A stretch of DNA of 64,000 bases from JAAYCI01 sp031551695 (GTDB taxonomy: Bacteria; Bacillota; Clostridia; Oscillospirales; Ruminococcaceae), in the NCBI GenBank assembly GCA_031551695.1, contig JAVBNG010000020.1:1-64000 (forward strand), written 5' to 3'. The notes below the pieces were generated by a model. It made no database searches and was not told where the DNA came from. It saw nothing but the letters and a program-made list of their open reading frames with translations. The position numbers were made by a program, and so were the translations under genes. Shown here in pieces: positions 34,053-41,662 of the stretch (positions within the stretch are counted from its first letter, which is position 1; every line of letters starts with the position of its first letter).

Positions 34053-35042
34053 TTATTGCCCGGCCGCAATGGCGGCGAAGGCCTCCGGCGTGAGGTTGCG
34101 GTAATATTCGCCGATATCGATGCCCGCGATAGCGGCAAGGATGTCTTTTTCCTCTGCCCGCACGCCGATGAGCCGTTGTTCCAGTGCGGCGTTGTCCGCA
34201 TTGCCGAAATAATCGCCGAAGGAATGGAACGCCGTGATGATCCCTTTTTCCACATCCATGCAAATTTCAACACTGCCGCAGCCCTCCACGCGGCGCTTGC
34301 GCTGCACGCTGTAGGCCGGGGAGGCGCCGTAGTTCCACTCCCACAGGCCGTAGCGCTCGTCCCGCAGCTTTTCGGCCGCGGCAACGTCTTCCGCCGAAAA
34401 AACGGCCGGGGTGATGCCCTCCGTCTTGTCCAGCTGGGCAACCAGGGCTTTTTTCAGGTCGTCCAGCGTCGCGTCTTTGATGAACTCGTTCAAATTGGCC
34501 ACCCGCGAGCGCACGGACGCCACCGCCTTGCTCTGCAGTTTGTCGCCGCTCACGTTCAGCGCCTTGGAAAGCACGGACAGGTCCGACGAAAACATGATGG
34601 TGCCGTGGTGCATCACGCGGCCTCGCTTCGCGTATTGCGCGTTGCCGGAGAATTTGCGCCCGTCCACAGTAACGTCGTTGCGCCCGCTCAATTCCGCTTT
34701 CACGCCAAAGGTGGCCAGCGTGTCCACAATGGGCTGGGTAAAAAAGGCAAAGTCAAATTTTTCCAGGTTTTCTTCGCTTTTGATGAAAGTGAAATTCAAA
34801 TTGCCGAGGTCATGGTACACTGCGCCCCCGCCGGACAGGCGCCGCACAACGCGGATGTCCTGTTCCTTCACAAAGCCGGCGTCCAGCTCGGCGGCGGTAT
34901 TTTGGAACCGGCCAACGATGACGGCGTTGTCGTTTTGCCACAGCATCAGGTAGTCCTGCGCAGGGTCCAGCTCGTTGAACAAATGCTCTTCCAGCGCAAG
35001 GTTGAAGTGCGGGTCTGTGGAAGGGCTTTCAAAATAAATCAT
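34053..35042 (-). CDS. lplA: Lipoate-protein ligase LplA
   Basis: 329 residues. RRLSGGGAVYHDLGNLNFTF is the lipoyl-binding motif; the catalytic Lys lies in GRKFSGNAQY. The C-terminal accessory domain (about 250-329) is present, as in the two-domain E. coli LplA. It attaches free lipoate to lipoyl domains via lipoyl-AMP. An extended -10 (TGCTACAAT on the minus strand near 35114-35122) lies upstream. No lipoyl acceptor gene is adjacent. Confidence 0.94.
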   Translation of the reverse strand: MIYFESPSTDPHFNLALEEHLFNELDPAQDYLMLWQNDNAVIVGRFQNTAAELDAGFVKEQDIRVVRRLSGGGAVYHDLGNLNFTFIKSEENLEKFDFAFFTQPIVDTLATFGVKAELSGRNDVTVDGRKFSGNAQYAKRGRVMHHGTIMFSSDLSVLSKALNVSGDKLQSKAVASVRSRVANLNEFIKDATLDDLKKALVAQLDKTEGITPAVFSAEDVAAAEKLRDERYGLWEWNYGASPAYSVQRKRRVEGCGSVEICMDVEKGIITAFHSFGDYFGNADNAALEQRLIGVRAEEKDILAAIAGIDIGEYYRNLTPEAFAAIAAGQ

Positions 35043-35200
35043 ATCTATCTGCCTTTCTGTTGCCGGGCCACGTGGCCGGGGTAATTGCGTGGCCGGAGTT
35101 CACCGGTACAAACCATTGTAGCATAAAGCGGCCCCGCCGCGCCACACCGGCGGGCAAGCGCGGCATTAAAAACCTGACATTGCGAAGGCAAACCAACCAA

Positions 35201-35235
35201 AAGGCCATGCCGCTGTCGCAGCATGGCCCTTTTTC
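35201..35235 (-). terminator. Terminator of the rsmD-coaD operon
   Basis: GGCCATGC (35203-35210) pairs with GCATGGCC (35221-35228). Read on the minus strand it is followed by TTTTGGTTGGTTTG. It lies about 70 bp past the coiled-coil gene. Confidence 0.7.
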
Positions 35236-35303
35236 AAAAGCACGCGTGTTTTTTGGAGCCTGGCTAAGCCAAACGCATCAAACCCGTAAAATAGTCGAAC
35301 AAA

Positions 35304-35759
35304 TCAAACCTTTTTGTCCCGCTGGCGGATGGACGTGCGCACGTTTTTCACCTCAACCACACTTTTCGTCAGCTGTTCCTCAGCGCCGCGCAGAATATTC
35401 TCGCAATAGTTGCTTACAGAGTTGCGCATGTCCTTCGCATTTTGCTGGGCTGTTTGCAGCACCTCGGTGGCGCGCTGCTGGCTTTGCTTCACAATTTCCT
35501 GCTCGCTTACCATGATGCGGGCGCGGTCCTCCGCCTTTTTGATGATGCCTTCCGCCTCGCGGCGGGCGCCTTCCACAATGTCGGCCCGGTCGTTCACAAT
35601 GGCCTTTGCCTGGCGGATCTCCGTGGGCATGTTCAGGCGGATGTCGTCGATGATGTCGCGCAGGCGGTCCACGTCCACCATGCGCTTGCCTGTCAGCGGC
35701 ACCGTGAAGGCGTCCTCCAGCGTTTCATCCATCAAATCCAGCAAGTCGTCGATATTCAT
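35304..35759 (-). CDS. Coiled-coil protein of unknown function
   Basis: 151 residues, soluble, with no membrane segment. From about residue 45 to 140 it is a nearly continuous charged helix rich in Ala, Glu, Gln and Arg, for example GARREAEGIIKKAEDRARIM. This resembles DivIVA-type or V-ATPase subunit H/E-type helices but lacks a clear family mark. The ATG follows GGAGGTAATGCA. It is the last gene of the rsmD-coaD unit; I do not recognise a function. Confidence 0.78.
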   Translation of the reverse strand: MNIDDLLDLMDETLEDAFTVPLTGKRMVDVDRLRDIIDDIRLNMPTEIRQAKAIVNDRADIVEGARREAEGIIKKAEDRARIMVSEQEIVKQSQQRATEVLQTAQQNAKDMRNSVSNYCENILRGAEEQLTKSVVEVKNVRTSIRQRDKKV

Positions 35760-35815
35760 TGCATTACCTCCACGCCCCGGCCGGGGCCGCGCCGCAAAAA
35801 CGGCAGCCGTATTTG

Positions 35816-36307
35816 TTATTTTTGGCCGCTTTGGGACAGCCGGCCAATGATGATCTTTTCAATTTCCGGCGGCACAAATTCGCTTAAATCGCCGCCAAAA
35901 CGCGCAATTTCCCGCACAGAGCTGGAGGATAAAAACATGTAGCGGATGTCCGTGGTAATGAACATAGTCTCCAGTTCCGGGTTCAGCTTTTTGTTGATGA
36001 GGGACATCTGGAACTCATACTCAAAGTCTGTGACGGCGCGCAGGCCCTTCACCAGCGCGCACACGCCGTTTTCGCGGGCAAAATCGGCCACAAGGCCGTT
36101 GTGGGACAAAATCTCCACATTCGGCACGTGGGCGGTCATCAACTCCAGCATCTCCACACGCTCTTCTACGGTGAATACGCTTTCTTTTTCCACATTTACC
36201 ATCACCACCACCAGCACCTTGTCAAACAGCTTGCTAGCGCGCTTGATGATGTTCAAATGGCCGTAGGTCACCGGGTCGTAGCTGCCGGGGCACATCGCAA
36301 TTCGCAA
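35816..36307 (-). CDS. coaD: Phosphopantetheine adenylyltransferase
   Basis: 163 residues from a TTG start. This TTG is 7 nt after GGAGG and gives the canonical RIAMCPGSYDPVTYGHLN start; an ATG eight codons upstream would place the ribosome site inside the gene. The nucleotidyl-transferase motif (GSYDPVTYGH, His17), KGLRAVTDFEYE and SSSVREIA are conserved. It makes dephospho-CoA from phosphopantetheine. rsmD lies 27 bp upstream, a pairing common in Bacillota. Confidence 0.95.
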   Translation of the reverse strand: MRIAMCPGSYDPVTYGHLNIIKRASKLFDKVLVVVMVNVEKESVFTVEERVEMLELMTAHVPNVEILSHNGLVADFARENGVCALVKGLRAVTDFEYEFQMSLINKKLNPELETMFITTDIRYMFLSSSSVREIARFGGDLSEFVPPEIEKIIIGRLSQSGQK

Positions 36308-36334
36308 CGGCGTTTCCTCCTGCGGGGGCATGTA

Positions 36335-36874
36335 TTAAGGACGAAATACATACCGGCTCACTTTCACGTTGCCGTACCGGTATGTTTTTGCAAGCTTCAA
36401 TTCGCCCGCTTGCTGGGGCAGTTCCTCTTGCTGGCTGGTTTCCAGCAGCACCACGGCATGTTCCGCGCACAGGGCGGGCAAAAGCGCCAAAACGCCCGCC
36501 GCCTCGCCGCCGGCGTAGGGCGGGTCGATAAAAACAAGGTCAAACGGTCCGCCGCCCCTGCGCAGGAATTCCTCCGCAGGCATGCGCGCCACGCGGCTGT
36601 TTTCGGCAAAGCTGCAATGGCGGATATTTTCATGGATGACCCGCACAGCCGCAGCGGAGGAATCCACAAAGGTGCAAAAGGCGGCCCCGCGGGAGAGCGC
36701 CTCCAGCCCCAGCTGGCCGCTGCCGGCGTATAAATCCAGCACCTGCGCGCCCGGCACCAAAAACTGCACCGCGCTGAACATGCCTTCCTTCGTGCGTTCC
36801 AGCGTGGGCCGCGTGGCTTCGCCTTCCAACGTAAGCAGCCGCATGCCGCCCGCTGTTCCCGATATGATACGCAT
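36335..36874 (-). CDS. rsmD: 16S rRNA m2G966 methyltransferase RsmD
   Basis: 179 residues. MRIISGTAGGMRL and RPTLERTKEGMFS open the protein; the SAM site is VLDLYAGSGQLGLEAL, and the catalytic motif reads FIDPPYAGG. RsmD methylates G966 in the small subunit rRNA. Its ATG follows directly after the stop of the upstream small gene, so the two are translationally coupled. Confidence 0.94.
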   Translation of the reverse strand: MRIISGTAGGMRLLTLEGEATRPTLERTKEGMFSAVQFLVPGAQVLDLYAGSGQLGLEALSRGAAFCTFVDSSAAAVRVIHENIRHCSFAENSRVARMPAEEFLRRGGGPFDLVFIDPPYAGGEAAGVLALLPALCAEHAVVLLETSQQEELPQQAGELKLAKTYRYGNVKVSRYVFRP

Positions 36875-37165
36875 TTAGTACGGGTTCTCGGCGATCACGG
36901 TGCAGTCGGTCAAATCGATCCAGCCCTCCTGCAACAGCTGGCGCTCGGCTGCCGTCATGTTAAAATGATCCGGCACCGTGGCCACCAGGCGCTTGCCGCC
37001 CTTGCTGCGCAGCAGGTGTACCACAACGGTGGGGCCTTCGCTGTTCCCCATCATGCCAATGCCGTCGCTGCGGTCGGTGGGTTTCAGCCCATCTTCCAAA
37101 AAACGCACGCGCAGCGCCTTGGACACCCGTGTACGCCCGTCCATTCCGATATACATGACCCGCAT
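36875..37165 (-). CDS. Small protein of unknown function upstream of rsmD
   Basis: 96 residues from the ATG at 37163-37165, with AGGAGG 5-6 nt upstream. Upstream in-frame Met is unlikely because of poor context. It has a basic N-terminal half (DGRTRVSKALRVRFLEDGLK), a Gly-rich loop (GIGMMGNSEG) and a beta-rich VVVHLLRSKGGKRLVATV. No signal peptide or membrane helix. I do not recognise the family. Its stop abuts the rsmD start, so a role linked to rRNA modification or translation is possible but unproven. Confidence 0.7.
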   Translation of the reverse strand: MRVMYIGMDGRTRVSKALRVRFLEDGLKPTDRSDGIGMMGNSEGPTVVVHLLRSKGGKRLVATVPDHFNMTAAERQLLQEGWIDLTDCTVIAENPY

Positions 37166-37246
37166 AGGAAACCTCCTGTTCTTGGGTGAAATCGCTAAAA
37201 AGTCGTCTGTTCTTTTTGCATTATAGCACAAACCGCTATAAACAGG

Positions 37247-39085
37247 CTAGCAATTCCCGTCGTTTTGGTGGAAATGGGCCCACACGGCGGCAGCGGCTTT
37301 TGCGCTGACGCCCTTCACGGCGGCAAGCTCTGTTTCGCCTGCCGCGCCCACGGCCTTCACGCTGCCAAGCTGAGACAGCAGGGCTTTGGCGGTTTTCGGC
37401 CCCACGCCGGGAATTTGGGTGAGGGAAGAGGAAAAGGCCTTTTTCCCCGCTGCCTGCCGCTGGTAGGCGATGGCGAACCGGTGCACTTCGTCCTGCACAC
37501 GGGTGACAAAGGTGAACACGCCCCGGTGCATGGCAATGGCGATTTCCTCGCCGTTTGTGTTTACAATGGCGCGGGTGCGGTGTTTATTGTCCTTCACCAT
37601 GCCGAACAAGGGCACGTCGGCAAGGCCCGTGTTCGCCAACGTTTTTTGCACGGCACCCACCTGGCCGCGTCCGCCGTCCAGCAAAATCAGGTCCGGCTTT
37701 ACGCCGAACTGCCCTTTGGCCCCGGCGTCGAACTCGCCGGCCCGGCGCAGCAGCGCCTCCGACATGCTGGCGTAATCGTCTGTGCCCAGCACGCTTTTTA
37801 TTTTGAACCGGCGGTAGCCCGCCTTTTTCGGCTTGCCGTTTTCAAACACCACCATGCCACACACGCTGGTGCCGTCGCCCCAGTTGGAGATATCATAGCT
37901 CTCGATGGTCTTTGGCGCTTCCGCAAGGCCCAAAAGCCCAGCCAGCTCGTCCAGCGATTTTTCTTCCCGGCTGGTGCGGCCTGAGTGCTGGGCAATGCTT
38001 TCCACGGCGTTCAGATAGGCCGTTTTTACCAGCTGGGCGTTGTCGCCGCGCTCCGGCGTGTAAATGCGCACCTTGCTGCCGCGCTTTTCCGAAAGCAGCT
38101 CCGCCAGCATGGCCTGTCCGGGCAGCGGCGCGTCCACGGCGATCACCTTCGGCACTTCCTCGTCGTTGTCCATGTAATACTGCGGCAAAAAGTCCTCCCG
38201 CAGTTCGTCCAGGGTTTCCCCGCCGTAAAACACGAATTCGCGTTTGTCCGCCAAACGCCCTTCGCGGAAGCGCAAAATTGCCACGGCGGCAACGGAGGCG
38301 GCGCTGGCGAAGGCAATGACATCCTGCTCCGTCTCGTCGCTGCGGATGACCGTTTGCCCCCGGGACACTTTCTCGATGGCGGCTATCTGGTCCCGCAAAA
38401 TGGCCGCGCGCTCAAAATCCATGCTCTCGCTGGCTTCTTCCATTTTGTTGCGGAGCAAGGCCACGATTTCGCCTTTGCCCTTGCGCACCATCTGCACGGC
38501 GCTGTCCACGCTTTCGGCGTACAGCTTTTGCGGCACCTTGCCGCTGCACACGCCCATGCACTTGCCGATGTGCATGTACAGGCACGGCCGACCTTTGCCG
38601 AAATCCTCCGGAAAGCGGCGGGTGCAGCGCGGCAGCAAAAAGCTGTCCTGCACGGTGGCCACCATGTTGCGCACGGCGTAGCTGGAAATAAACGGCCCGA
38701 TGTACTCGGCGCCGTCGCCGGCCTTTTGCAGTTCCGCCGTCACCCGGGGCCACGGGCCCTTGGTCACTTTGATGTAGCTGTAGCCCTTGTCGTCCTTTAA
38801 AAGGATATTATAGCGCGGGCGGTGAGTTTTGATCTGGCTGCATTCCAGCACCAGCGCCTCAAACTCCGTGGCCGTTACGATAAAATCGAACTCCCGCGCG
38901 GCGGCAATCATTTTCTCGGTCTTTTCATCGTGGGGCACACCCTCGCGGAAATATTGGCTCACCCGCACCCGCAGGCTTTTGGCCTTGCCGATGTAAATGA
39001 TGCCGCCGTCTTTTCCGTGCATGATATACACCCCCGGCAGGCGGGGGAGTTTTTGCGCTTTTTGGTACAGTTCACTCTTTGTCAC
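37247..39085 (-). CDS. uvrC: Excinuclease ABC subunit C
   Basis: 612 residues, GTG start after AGGAG. The GIY-YIG nuclease domain is at the N terminus (PGVYIMHGKDGGIIYIGKAK). Next come a Cys-containing segment (CTRRFPEDF, CLYMHIGKCMGVC) and the UVR motif (EASESMDFERAAILRDQIAA). The RNase H-like nuclease domain has ESYDISNWGDG and LILLDGGRGQVGAV. Tandem HhH motifs end the protein (IPGVGPKTAKALLSQLG). UvrC makes both incisions in nucleotide excision repair. All domains are present. Confidence 0.97.
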   Translation of the reverse strand: MTKSELYQKAQKLPRLPGVYIMHGKDGGIIYIGKAKSLRVRVSQYFREGVPHDEKTEKMIAAAREFDFIVTATEFEALVLECSQIKTHRPRYNILLKDDKGYSYIKVTKGPWPRVTAELQKAGDGAEYIGPFISSYAVRNMVATVQDSFLLPRCTRRFPEDFGKGRPCLYMHIGKCMGVCSGKVPQKLYAESVDSAVQMVRKGKGEIVALLRNKMEEASESMDFERAAILRDQIAAIEKVSRGQTVIRSDETEQDVIAFASAASVAAVAILRFREGRLADKREFVFYGGETLDELREDFLPQYYMDNDEEVPKVIAVDAPLPGQAMLAELLSEKRGSKVRIYTPERGDNAQLVKTAYLNAVESIAQHSGRTSREEKSLDELAGLLGLAEAPKTIESYDISNWGDGTSVCGMVVFENGKPKKAGYRRFKIKSVLGTDDYASMSEALLRRAGEFDAGAKGQFGVKPDLILLDGGRGQVGAVQKTLANTGLADVPLFGMVKDNKHRTRAIVNTNGEEIAIAMHRGVFTFVTRVQDEVHRFAIAYQRQAAGKKAFSSSLTQIPGVGPKTAKALLSQLGSVKAVGAAGETELAAVKGVSAKAAAAVWAHFHQNDGNC

Positions 39086-39120
39086 GCCGAACTCCTGCTG
39101 AAAAAATATACGGACATAAG

Positions 39121-39146
39121 AAAAAACGCTGCCGGGAAGGCAGCGT
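39121..39146 (-). terminator. Terminator after the HPr gene
   Basis: ACGCTGCC (39126-39133) pairs with GGCAGCGT (39139-39146) around GGGAA. On the minus strand a T-run follows (A6 on the plus strand). Confidence 0.9.
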
Positions 39147-39159
39147 GAAAAAGCGCTTG

Positions 39160-39423
39160 TTATTCGCTGAAGCCCGAGGTTACAAGCTTCACAAGGCTGT
39201 CCGCGGCCGCCTCTTCGTCGGGCCCGTCAGCAATGATGCGAATCGTGGTGCCGCCCACGATGCCCAGAGAAAGCACGCCAAGCAAGCTCTTGGCGTTCAC
39301 GCGGCGTTCTTCTTTTTCCACCCAGATGGAGGATTTGAACTCGTTGGCCTTTTGGATAAAAAACGTAGCCGGACGGGCGTGCAACCCCACCTGGTTCTCT
39401 ACAGTCACTTCTTTCACATACAT
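39160..39423 (-). CDS. HPr-family phosphocarrier protein
   Basis: 87 residues with the full HPr layout: phosphorylatable H15 in VGLHARPATFF and the regulatory Ser46 in NAKSLLGVLSLGI. Both the PEP-dependent and the HPr-kinase sites therefore look usable. HPr carries phosphate from enzyme I to PTS IIA proteins and, when Ser46-phosphorylated, supports CcpA-type repression. No ptsI or hprK is adjacent; the gene has its own promoter and terminator. It could be the main HPr or a Crh-like paralogue, but Crh lacks His15. Confidence 0.92.
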   Translation of the reverse strand: MYVKEVTVENQVGLHARPATFFIQKANEFKSSIWVEKEERRVNAKSLLGVLSLGIVGGTTIRIIADGPDEEAAADSLVKLVTSGFSE

Positions 39424-39510
39424 GATGCCCGCTCCATTCTCCCTATAGTAATAGAATAGCGAAACAAAACGCTGTTTCGCAGGCGGCGACTTTTACATCT
39501 ACCGTCTACT

Positions 39511-39539
39511 ATTTTATCGGTTTGGCACGTAAAGGTCAA
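39511..39539 (-). promoter_or_regulatory. Sigma-A promoter of the HPr gene
   Basis: On the minus strand TTGACC (39534-39539) and TAAAAT (39511-39516) are 17 bp apart, 88 bp before the HPr start. Confidence 0.78.
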
Positions 39540-39686
39540 CGCATATTTGCCACTTTTAGCACTCTACCATAAAGCGGGGCCTTCACGGTGGTATACTTTG
39601 TCCAAAATTGACAGTATTTTTTTGCGTTCCCCGTCACAGTGCACAGAATTACCACATCCGTAACAAACATAGATGGGCCGGACGAT

Positions 39687-40460
39687 TTACTTTTCCTGCG
39701 CAACGCTGCCTTTTCGCTTCCTTTTTGGTTTTGGCGGCGCAAATTCGCCGGCGTGGGCCGCGCGGTAAGCCGCGTACAGGTCCGGCCGGCGCTCTGCGGT
39801 GCGGGCAAGAGCTTGTTCGTGCCGCCAGGCCTCGATGTTTGCCGCGTGGCCCGAAAGCAGGATGGGCGGCACGACCATGCCGCGCCACACCTCCGGCCGC
39901 GTGTAGTGCGGGTGCTCCAACAGGCCGGTGTAAAAGCTTTCCGCTTCGTACCCTTCGCTGCTCTTCAGCACGCCGGGCTGCAGGCGCAAAACGCTGTCCG
40001 CCACGGCCAGTGCCGCCAGCTCTCCGCCGGAAATAACAAAATCCCCGAGTGAGATTTCCATGTCGGCGTAGGTTTCCACCACGCGCTCGTCAATGCCCTC
40101 GTAGTGGCCGCACACCAGCACCAGCCCCTGCTTTGCGGCAAGTTCGTTCGCCGTTTGCTGGGTGTAGGTTTTGCCGCCGGGCGTTAAAAAGCACACCAGC
40201 GGCCTGTCCTGCCCGGCCGCCTCGTGCTGCCACAAAATCACGTCCAAACAGCGGGCAATGGGGTCCGCCTGCATGATCATGCCGTGCCCGCCGCTGTAGG
40301 GGGCGTCGTCCACGCGCTTTTGTTTGGACAGGGTGTAATCCCGAATATTGTGGCAGTTTAATACAAATTTACCTTCCTTGCGCGCCCGGCCAATGATGCT
40401 GGTATCCATGACAAAATTGCACATCTCCGGGAACAGTGTGGCAACATCAATGCGAATCAT
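39687..40460 (-). CDS. trmD: tRNA (guanine37-N1)-methyltransferase
   Basis: 257 residues from the ATG at 40458-40460, giving the canonical IRIDVATLFPEM start. The deep-knot SPOUT motifs are present: VCGHYEGIDERV, DMEISLGDFVISGGELAALA and HPHYTRP. It methylates G37 of tRNAs. The C terminus has an extra basic tail (PPKPKRKRKGSVAQEK). The gene overlaps rimM by 14 bp. rplS, often next, is not here. Confidence 0.96.
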   Translation of the reverse strand: MIRIDVATLFPEMCNFVMDTSIIGRARKEGKFVLNCHNIRDYTLSKQKRVDDAPYSGGHGMIMQADPIARCLDVILWQHEAAGQDRPLVCFLTPGGKTYTQQTANELAAKQGLVLVCGHYEGIDERVVETYADMEISLGDFVISGGELAALAVADSVLRLQPGVLKSSEGYEAESFYTGLLEHPHYTRPEVWRGMVVPPILLSGHAANIEAWRHEQALARTAERRPDLYAAYRAAHAGEFAPPKPKRKRKGSVAQEK

Positions 40461-41049
40461 GCTGTTTCTCCGGTTTCTTTGCAGGCGTTCTTTGCCTGCG
40501 CTTAGATGTGTTTTTTTGCACACTTTTTGGAGCTTCCTCCGGCTCGAACATACCGGGGATGGGCTTCACCAGCACTATGCCGCCAGGGATGTCCCGCTTT
40601 TCGATGAACGCCTCCACCGCCGGGAACAAAAATACATTGCCGCTGTTATTCTGTATCTCGTAAACGTCGTGCTTGCCTGGCGACGTGACAGCGGTGATGC
40701 GGCCATACACTTCGCCGGTGGCGGCGTTTTGCACCGTGGCGCCCAAAATGTCCTGCACAAAGTAATGGCCATCGGGCAAAGCGGCGTCCTTCCGTGCGAT
40801 ATACACGGTTTTGCCGATGAATTGCCGGGCGGCGTTCACGGTGTCCACACCGGCCAGCGTTACCAGGCACACGTTTTTGTGGGCGCGTGCCAAAACGACC
40901 TCGAGGGGATGCTTTCCCTCGGGGTCGAGATAGAAGGTGTTGAATTGGGTGAGGAAATCGGCGGTGTCGCACCAGGGGTGCAGGCGAAGCTCGCCCGCAA
41001 TGCCGTGTACGGCAACAAACTCTCCGGCCTCAAGAAACGGTTTTTGCAT
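40447..41049 (-). CDS. rimM: 16S rRNA processing protein RimM
   Basis: 200 residues. GEFVAVHGIAGELRLHPWCD is the RimM N-terminal signature; the PRC-barrel domain covers about 98-170 (VYGRITAVTSPGKHDVYEIQ, FLFPAVEAFIEKRDI). A lysine/arginine-rich tail of about 25 residues is appended. RimM binds S19 in maturing 30S subunits. It lies between khpA and trmD in the usual order. Confidence 0.94.
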   Translation of the reverse strand: MQKPFLEAGEFVAVHGIAGELRLHPWCDTADFLTQFNTFYLDPEGKHPLEVVLARAHKNVCLVTLAGVDTVNAARQFIGKTVYIARKDAALPDGHYFVQDILGATVQNAATGEVYGRITAVTSPGKHDVYEIQNNSGNVFLFPAVEAFIEKRDIPGGIVLVKPIPGMFEPEEAPKSVQKNTSKRRQRTPAKKPEKQHDSH

Positions 41050-41082
41050 AGCTCTCCACTTTAATATAGTGTAAACAACACG

Positions 41083-41313
41083 CTAGTCGATCTCTACGCG
41101 CGCCCGCTTGCCCTGTTTTGCGGCCACCGCGCTCATCACAGTGCGGATGGCGCGGGCCTTACTGCCCTTTTGGCCAATCACGCGGCCTTTGTCCTCTTCA
41201 GCCACAATCAGGTGGAACACCACTTCGCGCGGGTTCGAGTCGTCAACATCCACCCTCACCGCGTCCGGGTCGCCCACGAGGCCGCGCGCAATCGCAATCA
41301 AAACTTCCTGCAT
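41083..41313 (-). CDS. khpA: KH-domain RNA-binding protein KhpA
   Basis: 76 residues forming one KH domain with the GxxG loop in GRVIGQKGSKARAIRTVM. KhpA (YlqC) binds RNA as a heterodimer with KhpB and affects cell size and translation in Gram-positive bacteria. The position between rpsP and rimM is standard. GGAGAGCCGGT precedes the start. Confidence 0.94.
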   Translation of the reverse strand: MQEVLIAIARGLVGDPDAVRVDVDDSNPREVVFHLIVAEEDKGRVIGQKGSKARAIRTVMSAVAAKQGKRARVEID

Positions 41314-41338
41314 ACCGGCTCTCCTTTATATTGGCGGC

Positions 41339-41581
41339 TCAAATGATGTTGGACTTTTTCAGCAAAGCGCGCACGGTGTCTGTGGGCTGCGCGCCGTTCT
41401 GAATCCACTTTTTGGCCTTTTCCGCGTCCACTTCAAACACGCTGGGCTCTTTGGTGGGGTCGTAAATGCCAATTTCCTCAATGAAGCGGCCGTCGCGCGG
41501 GAAGCGGGAGTCGGCCACCACAATGCGGTAGAAGGGTGCTTTTTTGGCGCCCATGCGGCGCAGGCGAATTTTTACTGCCAT
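41339..41581 (-). CDS. rpsP: 30S ribosomal protein S16
   Basis: 80 residues from the ATG at 41579-41581, with GGAGG 7 nt upstream; a Met five codons earlier lacks support. VKIRLRRMGAKKAPFYRIVV and ADSRFPRDGRFIEEIGIYDP are the S16 signature. It sits between ffh and khpA. Confidence 0.97.
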   Translation of the reverse strand: MAVKIRLRRMGAKKAPFYRIVVADSRFPRDGRFIEEIGIYDPTKEPSVFEVDAEKAKKWIQNGAQPTDTVRALLKKSNII

Positions 41582-41662
41582 GATTTTTACCTCCAAAAGT
41601 AACGTATAAAGTCTTTATTATATCAGCGCTATTCGCAGTATAACCGTTAAAAACTGAATGCT

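Noticed and set aside
39608..39640. Plus-strand promoter with TTGACA in the HPr-trmD gap
   Set aside because: No -10 box at proper spacing and no plus-strand gene downstream.
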